From: RGIG9115 sp045649825
GTDB lineage: Bacteria > Bacillota > Clostridia > UBA1381
Direction of reading: 5' to 3'
Assembly (NCBI GenBank): GCA_045649825.1
Contig: JAZRQO010000017.1
Coordinates: 1 to 64,000 of the forward strand
Length of the DNA stretch: 64,000 nt
Shown: one piece after another, positions 33,421 to 41,100 of the stretch
How the letters are laid out: the number at the start of each line of letters is the position of its first letter
Numbering within the stretch: the stretch's first letter is position 1
Program-made: the position numbers and the translations under genes
The notes under the pieces: generated by a model
What the model saw: the letters and a program-made list of their open reading frames with translations, nothing else
What the model was told of the DNA's origin: nothing
The model's database searches: none

Positions 33421-33437
33421 CTAAAGGGGGAAACCTT

Positions 33438-33887
33438 GTGAGGATAGTTGTTCAAAGAGTTACCGAAGCCTCTGTTAAGGTTGATGGTAGCTTGGTTGGT
33501 AAAATAGGAAAAGGACTTCTTGTTTTCGTGGGTGTCGGACCTGAAGATGATGAGTCTGATATTAAGTTTATTGCAGACAAAATCGTGAACTTAAGAATTT
33601 TTGAAGATGAAAACGAAAAAATGAATCTTTCCGTCAAGGATATTGGCGGCGAAGTGTTGCTGATTTCACAGTTCACTTTATTTGGTGATTGCAGAAAGGG
33701 CAGGCGTCCTAATTTTTCTGCATCCTGCGAACCTGTTAAGGCAGAGCAAATATACGAAAAGCTTGTATCTGAGGTCGAAACCCATAACGTCCATGCAGAA
33801 AAAGGAATATTTGGTGCTGATATGAAAGTTCAGCTTTTAAATGACGGTCCTGTAACAATTTTGTTGGACAGTAAGAAGCTTTTTTAA
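33438..33887 (+). CDS. dtd: D-aminoacyl-tRNA deacylase
   Basis: The 149-residue protein is full length: MRIVVQRVTEASVKVDG at the start, LLISQFTLFGDCRKGRRPNF with the SQFTL catalytic motif, and LLNDGPVTILLDS at the C-terminus with the Gly-Pro motif. It frees tRNA from D-amino acids and protects from glycine mischarging. GTG at 33438 follows a GGGGGAAA ribosome site, 17 bp after the ABC-F gene. The two genes probably share a transcript. Confidence 0.95.
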   Translation: MRIVVQRVTEASVKVDGSLVGKIGKGLLVFVGVGPEDDESDIKFIADKIVNLRIFEDENEKMNLSVKDIGGEVLLISQFTLFGDCRKGRRPNFSASCEPVKAEQIYEKLVSEVETHNVHAEKGIFGADMKVQLLNDGPVTILLDSKKLF

Positions 33888-33975
33888 AATAAATTAACAA
33901 ATTTGTTTAAATACTTCCAATTCTTAACTTTTTGGTGTATAATATACGTATATTAATTTGAAAGGCTGATTTGTA

Positions 33976-34374
33976 ATGAAGCAAATGTCAAGAAGAGATG
34001 CCAGAATAAAGGCATTCGAACTAATATTTATGATAAATAACTGCGACGATATTTCCTTTGAACTTGAAAAAGTAGGAGCAGAGCTAAAAGAGCATAAAAA
34101 GCACTTTAAATATATTTCAGAGGTCGTAACTGCGGCATACACAAATAAAGACGAAATTGATAGTAAAATTTCTGAAAACTTAAGTGAAAACTGGTCAATT
34201 ACCCGTCTTTCAAAAATGTGCCTTGCAGTGCTTCGTCTCGCAGTTTCTGAGATGCTTTATGTGGAGGATGTTCCAAATAGTGTAAGCATTAATGAGGCTG
34301 TTGAACTTGCAAAGCTCTTCGGGGACGAAAATGAGCCTGCATTTATTAACGGCCTTTTGGGTAAACTTGCATAA
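33976..34374 (+). CDS. nusB: Transcription antitermination factor NusB
   Basis: The 132-residue helical protein shows SRRDARIKAFELIFMI, NWSITRLSKMCLAVLRLAV, EDVPNSVSINEAVELAKLF and FINGLLGKLA, the NusB pattern. With NusE it binds boxA and prevents premature termination in rRNA operons. A -10-like TATAAT is at 33938-33943. Its stop overlaps the next start in TAATG, the beginning of a tightly packed run to ispA. Confidence 0.95.
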   Translation: MKQMSRRDARIKAFELIFMINNCDDISFELEKVGAELKEHKKHFKYISEVVTAAYTNKDEIDSKISENLSENWSITRLSKMCLAVLRLAVSEMLYVEDVPNSVSINEAVELAKLFGDENEPAFINGLLGKLA

Positions 34375-35294
34375 TGAGTACCATAGGTTTTGATACAAGT
34401 AATTACACAACAAGCGTATCGGTTTGTGAGAACGGTGAGGTAACTCAATCCCGTAAGCTTCTTAAAGTTAAGAAGGGGGAAAGAGGTTTAAGGCAAAGCG
34501 ATGCTCTTTTTCAGCATGTGAAGCAGTTTTCTGAAGTTATCAAGGAGTTGAATGTTCCAAAGAGTATAACCGCGATCGGAGTCAGCACAAGACCCAGGAG
34601 CGTTGAAGGCTCATATATGCCAGTTTTCCTTGCAGGAGAAGCTTTTGCAGAAACTGCGGCAGCAGTGCTTGGTGTGCCTATTTACAAATTCAGCCATCAG
34701 GACGGACATATTATGGCAGGAATAAAGTCAGCTGAAGCTTTGGAGCTTCTTGATAAAGATTTTATTTCCGTTCATATGTCGGGAGGGACAACTGAAATTC
34801 TTAAAACACGTTATAATGGACACGGGTTTGATGTAGAAATTGTCGGCGGAACGAAGGATATAAGTGCAGGACAGGTTATTGACAGGGTAGGAGTTGCCTT
34901 TGGAATGGAATTCCCCTGCGGAAAAGAAATGGACGGGATTGCCTGTGAAAGCACGGGTTTTGAAAACCTGCCCGTTTCAGTAAACGGAGGATATTTTAAT
35001 TTCTCAGGGCTTGAAACTAAAGCGTCCGGACTTATTTCTGGTGATAAATCAAAGGTTGTTTCAGGTGTGTTCCTTGCAATTTCAAAAACTCTTGAAAAAG
35101 CCATTTCAAACGCTTGTTCTGAAACGGGAGCAGAAGATGTGCTTTTAGTGGGCGGCGTTGCTTCCAGCCGATTTATTACGGATTATCTTAAAAACAAACT
35201 AAACTGCAGGCTTTATGTTGCATCACCTGAGCTTTCTTCTGATAACGCCTGCGGAATAGCAATTCTTGCGCAATTTTCTCACGACGGGAGGTAA
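34374..35294 (+). CDS. TsaD/Kae1-type peptidase M22 paralogue
   Basis: The 306-residue protein has the ASKHA-fold pattern of TsaD: FDTSNYTTSV at the start, SHQDGHIMA corresponding to the metal-binding H-x-x-x-H, SGGTTEIL where TsaD has SGGHTE, and SSDNACGIAIL near the end. True TsaD makes N6-threonylcarbamoyladenosine of tRNAs and is longer, about 340 residues. The His-to-Thr change in SGG[H]T and the nusB-xseA location identify this as the divergent clostridial paralogue of unknown function. It overlaps nusB by one base. Confidence 0.8.
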   Translation: MSTIGFDTSNYTTSVSVCENGEVTQSRKLLKVKKGERGLRQSDALFQHVKQFSEVIKELNVPKSITAIGVSTRPRSVEGSYMPVFLAGEAFAETAAAVLGVPIYKFSHQDGHIMAGIKSAEALELLDKDFISVHMSGGTTEILKTRYNGHGFDVEIVGGTKDISAGQVIDRVGVAFGMEFPCGKEMDGIACESTGFENLPVSVNGGYFNFSGLETKASGLISGDKSKVVSGVFLAISKTLEKAISNACSETGAEDVLLVGGVASSRFITDYLKNKLNCRLYVASPELSSDNACGIAILAQFSHDGR

Positions 35295-35299
35295 TTGTT

Positions 35300-36481
35300 A
35301 TATCTGAATTTAAAACAGTATCGGTTTCCCAGGTTAATGCATATGTTAAAAAGATAATAGATTCAAATGCTGCTTTGTCAAACTTCTGGATAAAGGGTGA
35401 AATTTCAAATTCTAAACACCATTATTCAGGGCATATGTATATAACTCTGAAGGACGAAGCCTCTGTTCTGAAAGCGGTTATGTTCAAAGGAAATGCAGCT
35501 TCTCTTAATTTTGAGCCAAAGGACGGTATGATGATAATAGCCCGGGGCAGACTCAGCGTTTATGAAGCTTCAGGTGCATATCAGCTCTATATTGAAGAAA
35601 TGCACGAAAGCGGAAAAGGCGACCTTCAGGCAAAGTTTGAAAAGCTCAAAAAGAAGCTTTCGGACGAAGGTATATTCGACGAAAAATATAAAAAGGAAAT
35701 ACCCCGGATGCCTGAAAGAATAGGCGTATGTACCGCCACAACAGGTGCGGCAGTAAGGGATATTATAAATGTTGTAACACGTCGTTTCCCGCTTGCCGAA
35801 ATAATTATTTATCCAACAATTGTGCAGGGCGAACAGGCAGTTGACTCTATCTGCCGTGCAGTTGATTGGTTTAATATGAATGACGGTGCAGATGTTCTTA
35901 TCGTTGGCCGTGGTGGCGGCTCTATTGAGGATTTGTGGGCCTTCAATGAAGAAAAGGTTGCCTATGCGATTTTCAATTCAGAAATTCCCGTAATCTCTGC
36001 TGTGGGTCACGAAACTGATTTTACGATAGCTGATTTTGTGGCAGATATGAGAGCGCCTACGCCATCTGCTGCGGCAGAGCTTGCAGTTCCGTCAGCAAAT
36101 GAGCTTTACGCTAATATTGAAACTTCAAAAAACCGTATAAAGAAAAATGTTTCGGATCGCGTTGAATATCTGAGGCTTAAGCTTGACAGGTTTACTCCTG
36201 ATGCACCAAAAGAGGTTCTCAGTGAATTTTCCCATAGTCTTGAAATGCTTACAGAGAAGCTTACTTCAATTGTTAATGACAATGTAAAAGCAAGCTCTGC
36301 GGCTTTTGCAAAGCTTGCAGGTGAGCTTAATGCTTTAAGTCCTTTAGCAGTTATGTCAAGAGGTTATGCAGTTCCTGTAGGTGCAGACGGTAAGGCTTAC
36401 AGGAGTGTTAAAGATTTTTCAAAAGACGAGGAATTTAAGCTTAAAATGGTTGACGGTTGTAAAAATTGTAAAATAATCTGA
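35300..36481 (+). CDS. xseA: Exodeoxyribonuclease VII large subunit; start codon non-canonical
   Basis: Family similarity begins at ISEFKTVSVSQVNAYVKKI, encoded from 35300, and continues with WIKGEISNSKHHYSGHMYITLKDE, GVCTATTGAAVRDI, VGRGGGSIEDLWAF and GHETDFTIADF. The enzyme cuts single-strand DNA with XseB. Between the previous in-frame stop (35243) and a TTG at 35375 there is no ATG, GTG or TTG. The ribosome site GGGAGG (35286-35291) is 8 bases before an ATA codon at 35300, where an initiator is expected. A start at TTG 35375 would remove the first ~25 conserved residues and has no site. ATA initiation, an ATG-to-ATA mutation or a sequence error are possible. Confidence 0.85.
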   Translation: MSEFKTVSVSQVNAYVKKIIDSNAALSNFWIKGEISNSKHHYSGHMYITLKDEASVLKAVMFKGNAASLNFEPKDGMMIIARGRLSVYEASGAYQLYIEEMHESGKGDLQAKFEKLKKKLSDEGIFDEKYKKEIPRMPERIGVCTATTGAAVRDIINVVTRRFPLAEIIIYPTIVQGEQAVDSICRAVDWFNMNDGADVLIVGRGGGSIEDLWAFNEEKVAYAIFNSEIPVISAVGHETDFTIADFVADMRAPTPSAAAELAVPSANELYANIETSKNRIKKNVSDRVEYLRLKLDRFTPDAPKEVLSEFSHSLEMLTEKLTSIVNDNVKASSAAFAKLAGELNALSPLAVMSRGYAVPVGADGKAYRSVKDFSKDEEFKLKMVDGCKNCKII

Positions 36482-36495
36482 AATGAGTGATTTGA

Positions 36496-36720
36496 TTGAA
36501 ATTTGAAGAAAAAATATCTGAGCTTGAACAGATAGTATCAAAGCTTGAAGACGGCACACTCAGCCTTGATGAGTCCATAAGCCTTTTTGAAAAGGGAATA
36601 AAGCTTTCCAAGGACTGTCAGAAAATTCTTGATGATGCCGAGAAAAAAATATCAGTTCTTATGGAAGATGGTGACGGAAATATGAAACCCGCCGAATTTC
36701 CTGAACTTGACAATGAATAA
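36496..36720 (+). CDS. xseB: Exodeoxyribonuclease VII small subunit
   Basis: The 74-residue protein matches XseB: FEEKISELEQIVSKLEDGT, LSLDESISLFEKGIKLSKDC and a charged C-terminus. It binds XseA in multiple copies. The TTG at 36496 is 14 bp after xseA with only a weak ribosome site, as often for small subunits translated by coupling. It is followed by ispA. Confidence 0.92.
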   Translation: MKFEEKISELEQIVSKLEDGTLSLDESISLFEKGIKLSKDCQKILDDAEKKISVLMEDGDGNMKPAEFPELDNE

Positions 36721-36737
36721 TATCGGGGGGAGATTTT

Positions 36738-37610
36738 ATGCCTGATTTAAAAAGCTATATTGAACTGATTGAAAATAAACTTAGGTTTTATAACCCTCAG
36801 CCTGATAATTTGCAGAATAATATATATAAAGCTATGAATTACAGCCTAGAGGCAGGCGGAAAGCGGCTTCGTCCTGTTCTGCTTCTTGAATTTTGCAGAG
36901 TTTGTGGCGGGAATATAGATGAAGCTATGCCTTTCGCCTGTGCATTAGAGATGATTCACACATATTCCCTCATACACGACGATTTACCTGCTATGGATAA
37001 TGACGATTTAAGACGCGGAAAGCCCACAAATCATAAAGTGTTTGGTGAAGCGGTAGCAATCCTCGCAGGTGATGCACTTCTTACCAAGGCATTTCATATA
37101 ATGGCTTCAGCAAATATGGAGAATAAGTCTAACCATATCAAAGCTATTGAGTATATGTCAAATGCTGCAGGCACTGAGGGTATGATAGGTGGTCAGATTG
37201 TGGATATCGAGAATGAAAATAAGCCTGCGAGTATAGAAACTCTGCGTTATATGCACAGTCTTAAAACAGGAGCGCTTATTAAAGCGGCTTGCGTTATAGG
37301 TGGTATAGTTGCAGGTGCTTCTGACAAAATACTTAAAATTCTTTCTGATTATGCCGAAAATCTTGGCATTGCGTTTCAAATTCGCGATGATATACTTGAC
37401 GTGACAGGTAATGAGGAAGAGCTTGGCAAACCCATAGGAAGTGATGCGAAGTGCAATAAAAGCACATATGTGTCAATTCTTGGCATTGATGAGGCGAAAG
37501 AACTTTGCAGTGAATACACTGAAAAAGCACTTGTTTGCTTTTCAGAGCTAAAAGCCGACACAGGGTTTCTTGAAGATTTTACAAAAAGCCTTCTTACCCG
37601 TAATAACTGA
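36738..37610 (+). CDS. ispA: Polyprenyl synthetase (farnesyl diphosphate synthase)
   Basis: The 290-residue protein has both aspartate-rich motifs: first DDLPAMDNDD after IHDDL, and second FQIRDDILDVTG. GGKRLRPVLLLEF and GDALLTKAFHI fit the same family. It makes farnesyl diphosphate (C15) from isopentenyl units for polyprenol and menaquinone synthesis. GGGGGGAG precedes the ATG. In many clostridia this position is followed by dxs; here a small transcription unit and the DUF4364 gene follow instead. Confidence 0.92.
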   Translation: MPDLKSYIELIENKLRFYNPQPDNLQNNIYKAMNYSLEAGGKRLRPVLLLEFCRVCGGNIDEAMPFACALEMIHTYSLIHDDLPAMDNDDLRRGKPTNHKVFGEAVAILAGDALLTKAFHIMASANMENKSNHIKAIEYMSNAAGTEGMIGGQIVDIENENKPASIETLRYMHSLKTGALIKAACVIGGIVAGASDKILKILSDYAENLGIAFQIRDDILDVTGNEEELGKPIGSDAKCNKSTYVSILGIDEAKELCSEYTEKALVCFSELKADTGFLEDFTKSLLTRNN

Positions 37611-37626
37611 TGGATAATAATACCTG

Positions 37627-37655
37627 TTGACCGATTGCGATTTTCAGAATATAAT
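37627..37655 (+). promoter_or_regulatory. Strong promoter of a candidate small RNA
   Basis: TTGACC at 37627-37632 and TATAAT at 37650-37655 are 17 bp apart, immediately after the ispA stop. No ORF with a ribosome site follows. Confidence 0.75.
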
Positions 37656-37660
37656 GTAGA

Positions 37661-37754
37661 TGTAACTGAGGTTACAAATCCTACATAAAAAGAGAAATGA
37701 ACAGTCATCCGGAAGCCTCCGCTGCGATGGGAACTGTTCATTTCTTGTTTTTTG
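37661..37754 (+). ncRNA. Candidate ~90-nt small RNA
   Basis: Transcription from the strong promoter at 37627 would start near 37662. The first bases form a hairpin (TGTAAC, 37661-37666, pairs with 37671-37676). A linker of about 16 bases follows. A 13-bp perfect stem (37693-37705 with 37733-37745) encloses an internally structured loop with CCTCC, and a T run ends the transcript at about 37754. There is no start codon with a ribosome site. It matches no class I recognise. It could instead be only the ispA and DUF4364 terminators, but the extra promoter argues for an RNA. Confidence 0.5.
37693..37754. terminator. 13-bp stem terminator of the candidate sRNA, also facing the DUF4364 gene
   Basis: Arms 37693-37705 and 37733-37745 are perfect, with T tracts on both strands. 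Confidence 0.8.
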
Positions 37755-37757
37755 TGG

Positions 37758-38321
37758 TTATTCACGTTCTGTTGTATAGTCCTCTGACGATATAAGAATA
37801 TCAACAATTTTTCTGTAAATTTCTTCAGGGTGCTTTTTAAAAAGCTCAGCAGTTTTCTGAGCTTCTTTGCGGCTTCCAGAATAGAGCTTGATTTCGAGAA
37901 GAGGAAGGTCGTCATCATCATAAATTCCGAGGAGTGAGTTGTATTCCTCGCTTCGGACTTTTTCAATCGAAGATTTGATTTTTTGCTTTGCATTTTCTTC
38001 TTTGAAATATGGTTTTACAAATTTTTTGATTGGTATTTTTATGTAGGCAGGCAGTGTTGCCTCAAGATACTTGTTTGCTTCGGCGCCTTCGGGATTCAAA
38101 GTAAAAACGTCGCAGTCGGTGCTGTCAAGACTTTTTGATATATGGCCTATTTCTGTTAAGTTTGCAAGCGCTATTTGAAACTCGACATAGTTTACGTTGC
38201 AGTTTTCAAAAATAAGATTGATAAGGTCGTCATATCTGAGAGGTCTTTCACACACAGAAAGGGTATATAAAATGATGCACTGAATTTTTGCACCGTCATT
38301 GATTTCTCTGTTATATGTCAT
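37758..38321 (-). CDS. DUF4364 family protein
   Basis: The 187-residue protein is of the DUF4364 family, known in clostridia as a winged-helix-containing regulator-like protein: IQCIILYTLSVCERPLRYDDL at the N-terminus, IALANLTEIGHISKSL with an HTH-like pattern, and YIKIPIKKFVKPYF. No ligand domain is visible, and its C-terminal ~80 residues are acidic and of unknown fold. It converges on the candidate small RNA and diverges from rnhB. The DNA-binding role is inferred from fold only. Confidence 0.8.
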   Translation of the reverse strand: MTYNREINDGAKIQCIILYTLSVCERPLRYDDLINLIFENCNVNYVEFQIALANLTEIGHISKSLDSTDCDVFTLNPEGAEANKYLEATLPAYIKIPIKKFVKPYFKEENAKQKIKSSIEKVRSEEYNSLLGIYDDDDLPLLEIKLYSGSRKEAQKTAELFKKHPEEIYRKIVDILISSEDYTTERE

Positions 38322-38408
38322 TTCGGTCCTCCGAGAGATTATTCAGGAGATATTTTACCACATATGAAATAAAAAATCAATATATTTTCAAAATTAAGGA
38401 GTATATTT

Positions 38409-39050
38409 ATGAAACTCACAAAAGAACAGGAAGCGGAAAGGCTTTATCTTATGGAAGAGGAAGAACGTAACCTCAGAGCTGAACTGGGGATTAAGTATAT
38501 TGCAGGTGTTGACGAAGCGGGCAGAGGTCCTCTTGCCGGACCTGTGTATGCTGCGGCAGTTATACTGCCTGAGGGCTGTGTGATAGAAGGTCTGAACGAT
38601 TCAAAAAAGCTTTCAGAAAAGAAAAGAGAAGAACTTTTTGATATTATAACCCAAAAAGCAATCGCATGGAATGTTCAGGCGGTTGACGAAAAGATAATAG
38701 ATGAAATAAATATTCTGAACGCTACATTTCTTGCAATGAACAATGCAGTAAATAATTTATCTGTCGAGCCCGAATTTGTGTTTGTGGACGGAAACAGAAT
38801 TAAAGATATGAGATATCCGTGCAAGACCATAGTAAAGGGCGATTCAAAAAGCATAAATATTGCAGCTGCGTCAATCCTTGCAAAGGTGTCACGTGACAGG
38901 TTTATTTGTGAAATGTCGGAAAAGTATCCTGAGTACGGATTTGAAGGACACAAAGGCTATGGAACAAAATCACATGTTGAGGCAATTCTTAAATACGGCC
39001 CTTGCGAGATACATAGGCGTTCATTTCTTAAAAAGATTTTAGGTGAATAA
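38409..39050 (+). CDS. rnhB: Ribonuclease HII
   Basis: The 213-residue protein has the RNase HII signature IAGVDEAGRGPLAGPVYAAAVILP, DSKKLSEKKRE, VFVDGNRIKD and the C-terminal YGTKSHVEAI...CEIHRRSF. Catalytic acids are the D and E of GVDEAG, D of FVDGN, and a later Asp. It removes single ribonucleotides and RNA-DNA junctions. AAGGAG lies ahead of the ATG at 38409. It is followed directly by yraN, the common pairing. Confidence 0.96.
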   Translation: MKLTKEQEAERLYLMEEEERNLRAELGIKYIAGVDEAGRGPLAGPVYAAAVILPEGCVIEGLNDSKKLSEKKREELFDIITQKAIAWNVQAVDEKIIDEINILNATFLAMNNAVNNLSVEPEFVFVDGNRIKDMRYPCKTIVKGDSKSINIAAASILAKVSRDRFICEMSEKYPEYGFEGHKGYGTKSHVEAILKYGPCEIHRRSFLKKILGE

Positions 39051-39051
39051 T

Positions 39052-39399
39052 ATGACGGAAAAGCAGGTAATAGGTAAAATTGGGGAAGAGGCGGCGTGCA
39101 GATATCTGGAGAATAAGGGCTACAGGGTAGTGAAAACTAATTTTCTTTGCAAAACAGGTGAGATAGATATTATCTGTCTCAAAGACGGATGTACAGTTTT
39201 CGTCGAGGTTAAAACAAGAAAGAACAGCAATTACGGCTCTGCAGCCGAATTTGTTGATTTCAGAAAGCAACAAAAGGTTAAGCGTGCAGCTATGTATTAT
39301 ATTAAAAATGCCGACGCCGATATGCGTTTTGATGTTGTCGAAGTATATCATAACGGCGGTAAGATAACAGAAATAAATCATATAGAAAATGCTTTTTGA
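39052..39399 (+). CDS. yraN: UPF0102 family protein YraN
   Basis: The 115-residue protein has the nuclease-like UPF0102 pattern: IGKIGEEAACRYLENKGYRVV, KTGEIDIICLKDG and VFVEVKTRKNSNYG. The D and the E-x-K positions match a restriction-endonuclease-like fold; activity is not proven for most members. ATG at 39052 is preferred because AGGTGA ends 5 bases upstream; an earlier GTG at 39043 overlaps rnhB. The rnhB stop overlaps the ribosome site region, so the two are coupled. Confidence 0.9.
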   Translation: MTEKQVIGKIGEEAACRYLENKGYRVVKTNFLCKTGEIDIICLKDGCTVFVEVKTRKNSNYGSAAEFVDFRKQQKVKRAAMYYIKNADADMRFDVVEVYHNGGKITEINHIENAF

Positions 39400-39460
39400 T
39401 TAAATTGCACATAAATTTCCAAAAATTGATTTTGAAATTATGAGAAATGAATCTTGCATT

Positions 39461-39489
39461 TTGACGCTTTTTGTAGTATCATATATATT
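39461..39489 (+). promoter_or_regulatory. Promoter of the aspartate aminotransferase gene
   Basis: TTGACG at 39461-39466 and TATATT at 39484-39489, 17 bp apart. The leader of about 130 bases contains no clear riboswitch. Confidence 0.6.
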
Positions 39490-39622
39490 GTTGAAAAATT
39501 GAGGAACATATGTATTTACGTGGTTTTTAACTTTTTTTGTTAAAATGCATATTCTACTATTATGAAAGATTTTATTTCTTTTCTTTCATTTTGGCAATTT
39601 GAATAGAGGAAGGATTGTAATT

Positions 39623-40810
39623 ATGATATCAAAAAAAGCTTTGTCAATCTCACCGTCACCTACCCTTGCGATTGATACTAAATTTAAACAGATGAAAGCA
39701 GACGGTGTTGACGTTGTAGGCTTTGGAGCAGGTGAGCCTGACTTCAATACACCGAAGCATATATGCGATGCGGCAATCAAGGCGATTACAGAGGGGAAAA
39801 CAAGATATACACCTGCTGCAGGAACTCTTCCTGTTCGTGAAGCTGTATGCCGTAAGTTTTTACGTGAAAACGGACTTGAATACGACCCTTCACAAATTGT
39901 TGTTTCAAATGGTGCGAAGCATAGCCTTGTGAACGTGTTTATGGTTATCTGTAATCCCGGTGACGAGGTTATTATTCCTGCACCTTACTGGGTAAGCTAT
40001 CCCGAAATGGTTAAGCTTGCAGACGGTGTGCCTGTTTCACTTCCTACCAAGGAAGAAAACGGATTTAAAGCAACTGCAGCAGAGTATGAAGCTGCAATTA
40101 CTCCCAAAACCCGTGCCATAGTTCTCAACAGCCCATCAAACCCAACAGGTATGATATATACCGCTGAAGAGCTTGAAGCTATTGCAGAGGTAGCAGTGCG
40201 TCACAATATATACGTTGTATCAGACGAAATATATGAGCATCTCATTTATGAAGGTAAGCATACCAGCATTGCATCTTTTAATGAAAAGATTAAAGACCTT
40301 ACAATCATTGTAAACGGTGTTTCAAAAACATATGCAATGACAGGTTGGAGAATTGGCTTTACCGCTTCTAATTCAAACCTTGCAAAGGCTATGTCAAGCA
40401 TTCAGTCACACGCTACATCAAACCCCAACTCCATTGCTCAGGAAGCTACAATTGCGGCACTGGATGGTGGTCTTGAATGTGTGGAAGAGATGAAGGTTGA
40501 ATTTGTTAAACGCCGCAACTATATGGTTGAGCGTATTAACAGCATTAACGGTGTTTCCTGCCTTATGCCTAACGGTGCATTCTATATTATGATGAATATA
40601 AAAGACGTTATAGGTAAAACTCTTTACGGCAAAAAGATTGAATCTGCAGATGATTTTGCTACAATGTTCCTTGATATTGCAAAGGTTGCAGTAGTACCCG
40701 GAACAGGATTTGAAGCTCCTGAATATGTAAGATGGAGTTATGCTACGAGTATGGATAATTGCAGAGAAGGTCTTGACCGTCTTGAGAAATTCCTGAATGA
40801 AGAATTTTAA
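39623..40810 (+). CDS. Class I pyridoxal-phosphate aspartate aminotransferase
   Basis: The 395-residue enzyme has the fold-type I pattern: DVVGFGAGEPDFNTPKHI, NSPSNPTGMIYT, VSDEIYEHLIYEG and the PLP lysine in VNGVSKTYAMTGWRIGF. It most resembles the aspB group that transfers amino groups between aspartate and 2-oxoglutarate. Related enzymes act on aromatic or branched amino acids, so substrate preference is inferred. ATG at 39623 is 8 bases after AGGAAGGA; a TTG at 39599 has no site. It is monocistronic. Confidence 0.9.
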   Translation: MISKKALSISPSPTLAIDTKFKQMKADGVDVVGFGAGEPDFNTPKHICDAAIKAITEGKTRYTPAAGTLPVREAVCRKFLRENGLEYDPSQIVVSNGAKHSLVNVFMVICNPGDEVIIPAPYWVSYPEMVKLADGVPVSLPTKEENGFKATAAEYEAAITPKTRAIVLNSPSNPTGMIYTAEELEAIAEVAVRHNIYVVSDEIYEHLIYEGKHTSIASFNEKIKDLTIIVNGVSKTYAMTGWRIGFTASNSNLAKAMSSIQSHATSNPNSIAQEATIAALDGGLECVEEMKVEFVKRRNYMVERINSINGVSCLMPNGAFYIMMNIKDVIGKTLYGKKIESADDFATMFLDIAKVAVVPGTGFEAPEYVRWSYATSMDNCREGLDRLEKFLNEEF

Positions 40811-40815
40811 TAGTA

Positions 40816-40844
40816 GGGATGTTGCTAATGCGACATCCTTTTTG
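40816..40844 (+). terminator. Terminator of aspartate aminotransferase
   Basis: Stem 40817-40825 with 40830-40838, one wobble pair, followed by a run of T. Confidence 0.85.
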
Positions 40845-40948
40845 TTATACATTTTTTTATATAACAAACTATCTGTTTGTGCCTTTTATAGTGTAAATGT
40901 ACCATATTGAACAATGAATTTTTGTATAAACGCTATATATTTCAGACA

Positions 40949-40966
40949 ATGTTATATATTTAACAA
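40949..40966 (+). promoter_or_regulatory. Probable Rex (redox) operator
   Basis: The 18-bp sequence ATGTTATATATTTAACAA matches the clostridial Rex consensus TTGTTAA-N4-TTAACAA at 12 of 14 fixed positions. Rex senses the NADH/NAD+ ratio and represses adhE-type genes in Clostridia. The site lies ahead of the adhE promoter. Binding is inferred. Confidence 0.5.
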
Positions 40967-40991
40967 TATATCGATATACTTATTTTGGTTA

Positions 40992-41020
40992 TTGACATAT
41001 AAGCTGTATGGATGTTATAT
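40992..41020 (+). promoter_or_regulatory. Promoter of adhE
   Basis: A consensus TTGACA at 40992-40997 and TTATAT at 41015-41020 are 17 bp apart. Confidence 0.65.
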
Positions 41021-41100
41021 TATTAATGTGATTTGTGAACACTCCGCTGTTGCGAGTTGACATAGATTAATCTTACAATAAGAAAGGATTGATAATTACA

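Noticed and set aside
35375..36481. xseA starting at TTG 35375
   Set aside because: It would drop about 25 residues that clearly match the XseA N-terminus, and no ribosome site precedes it.
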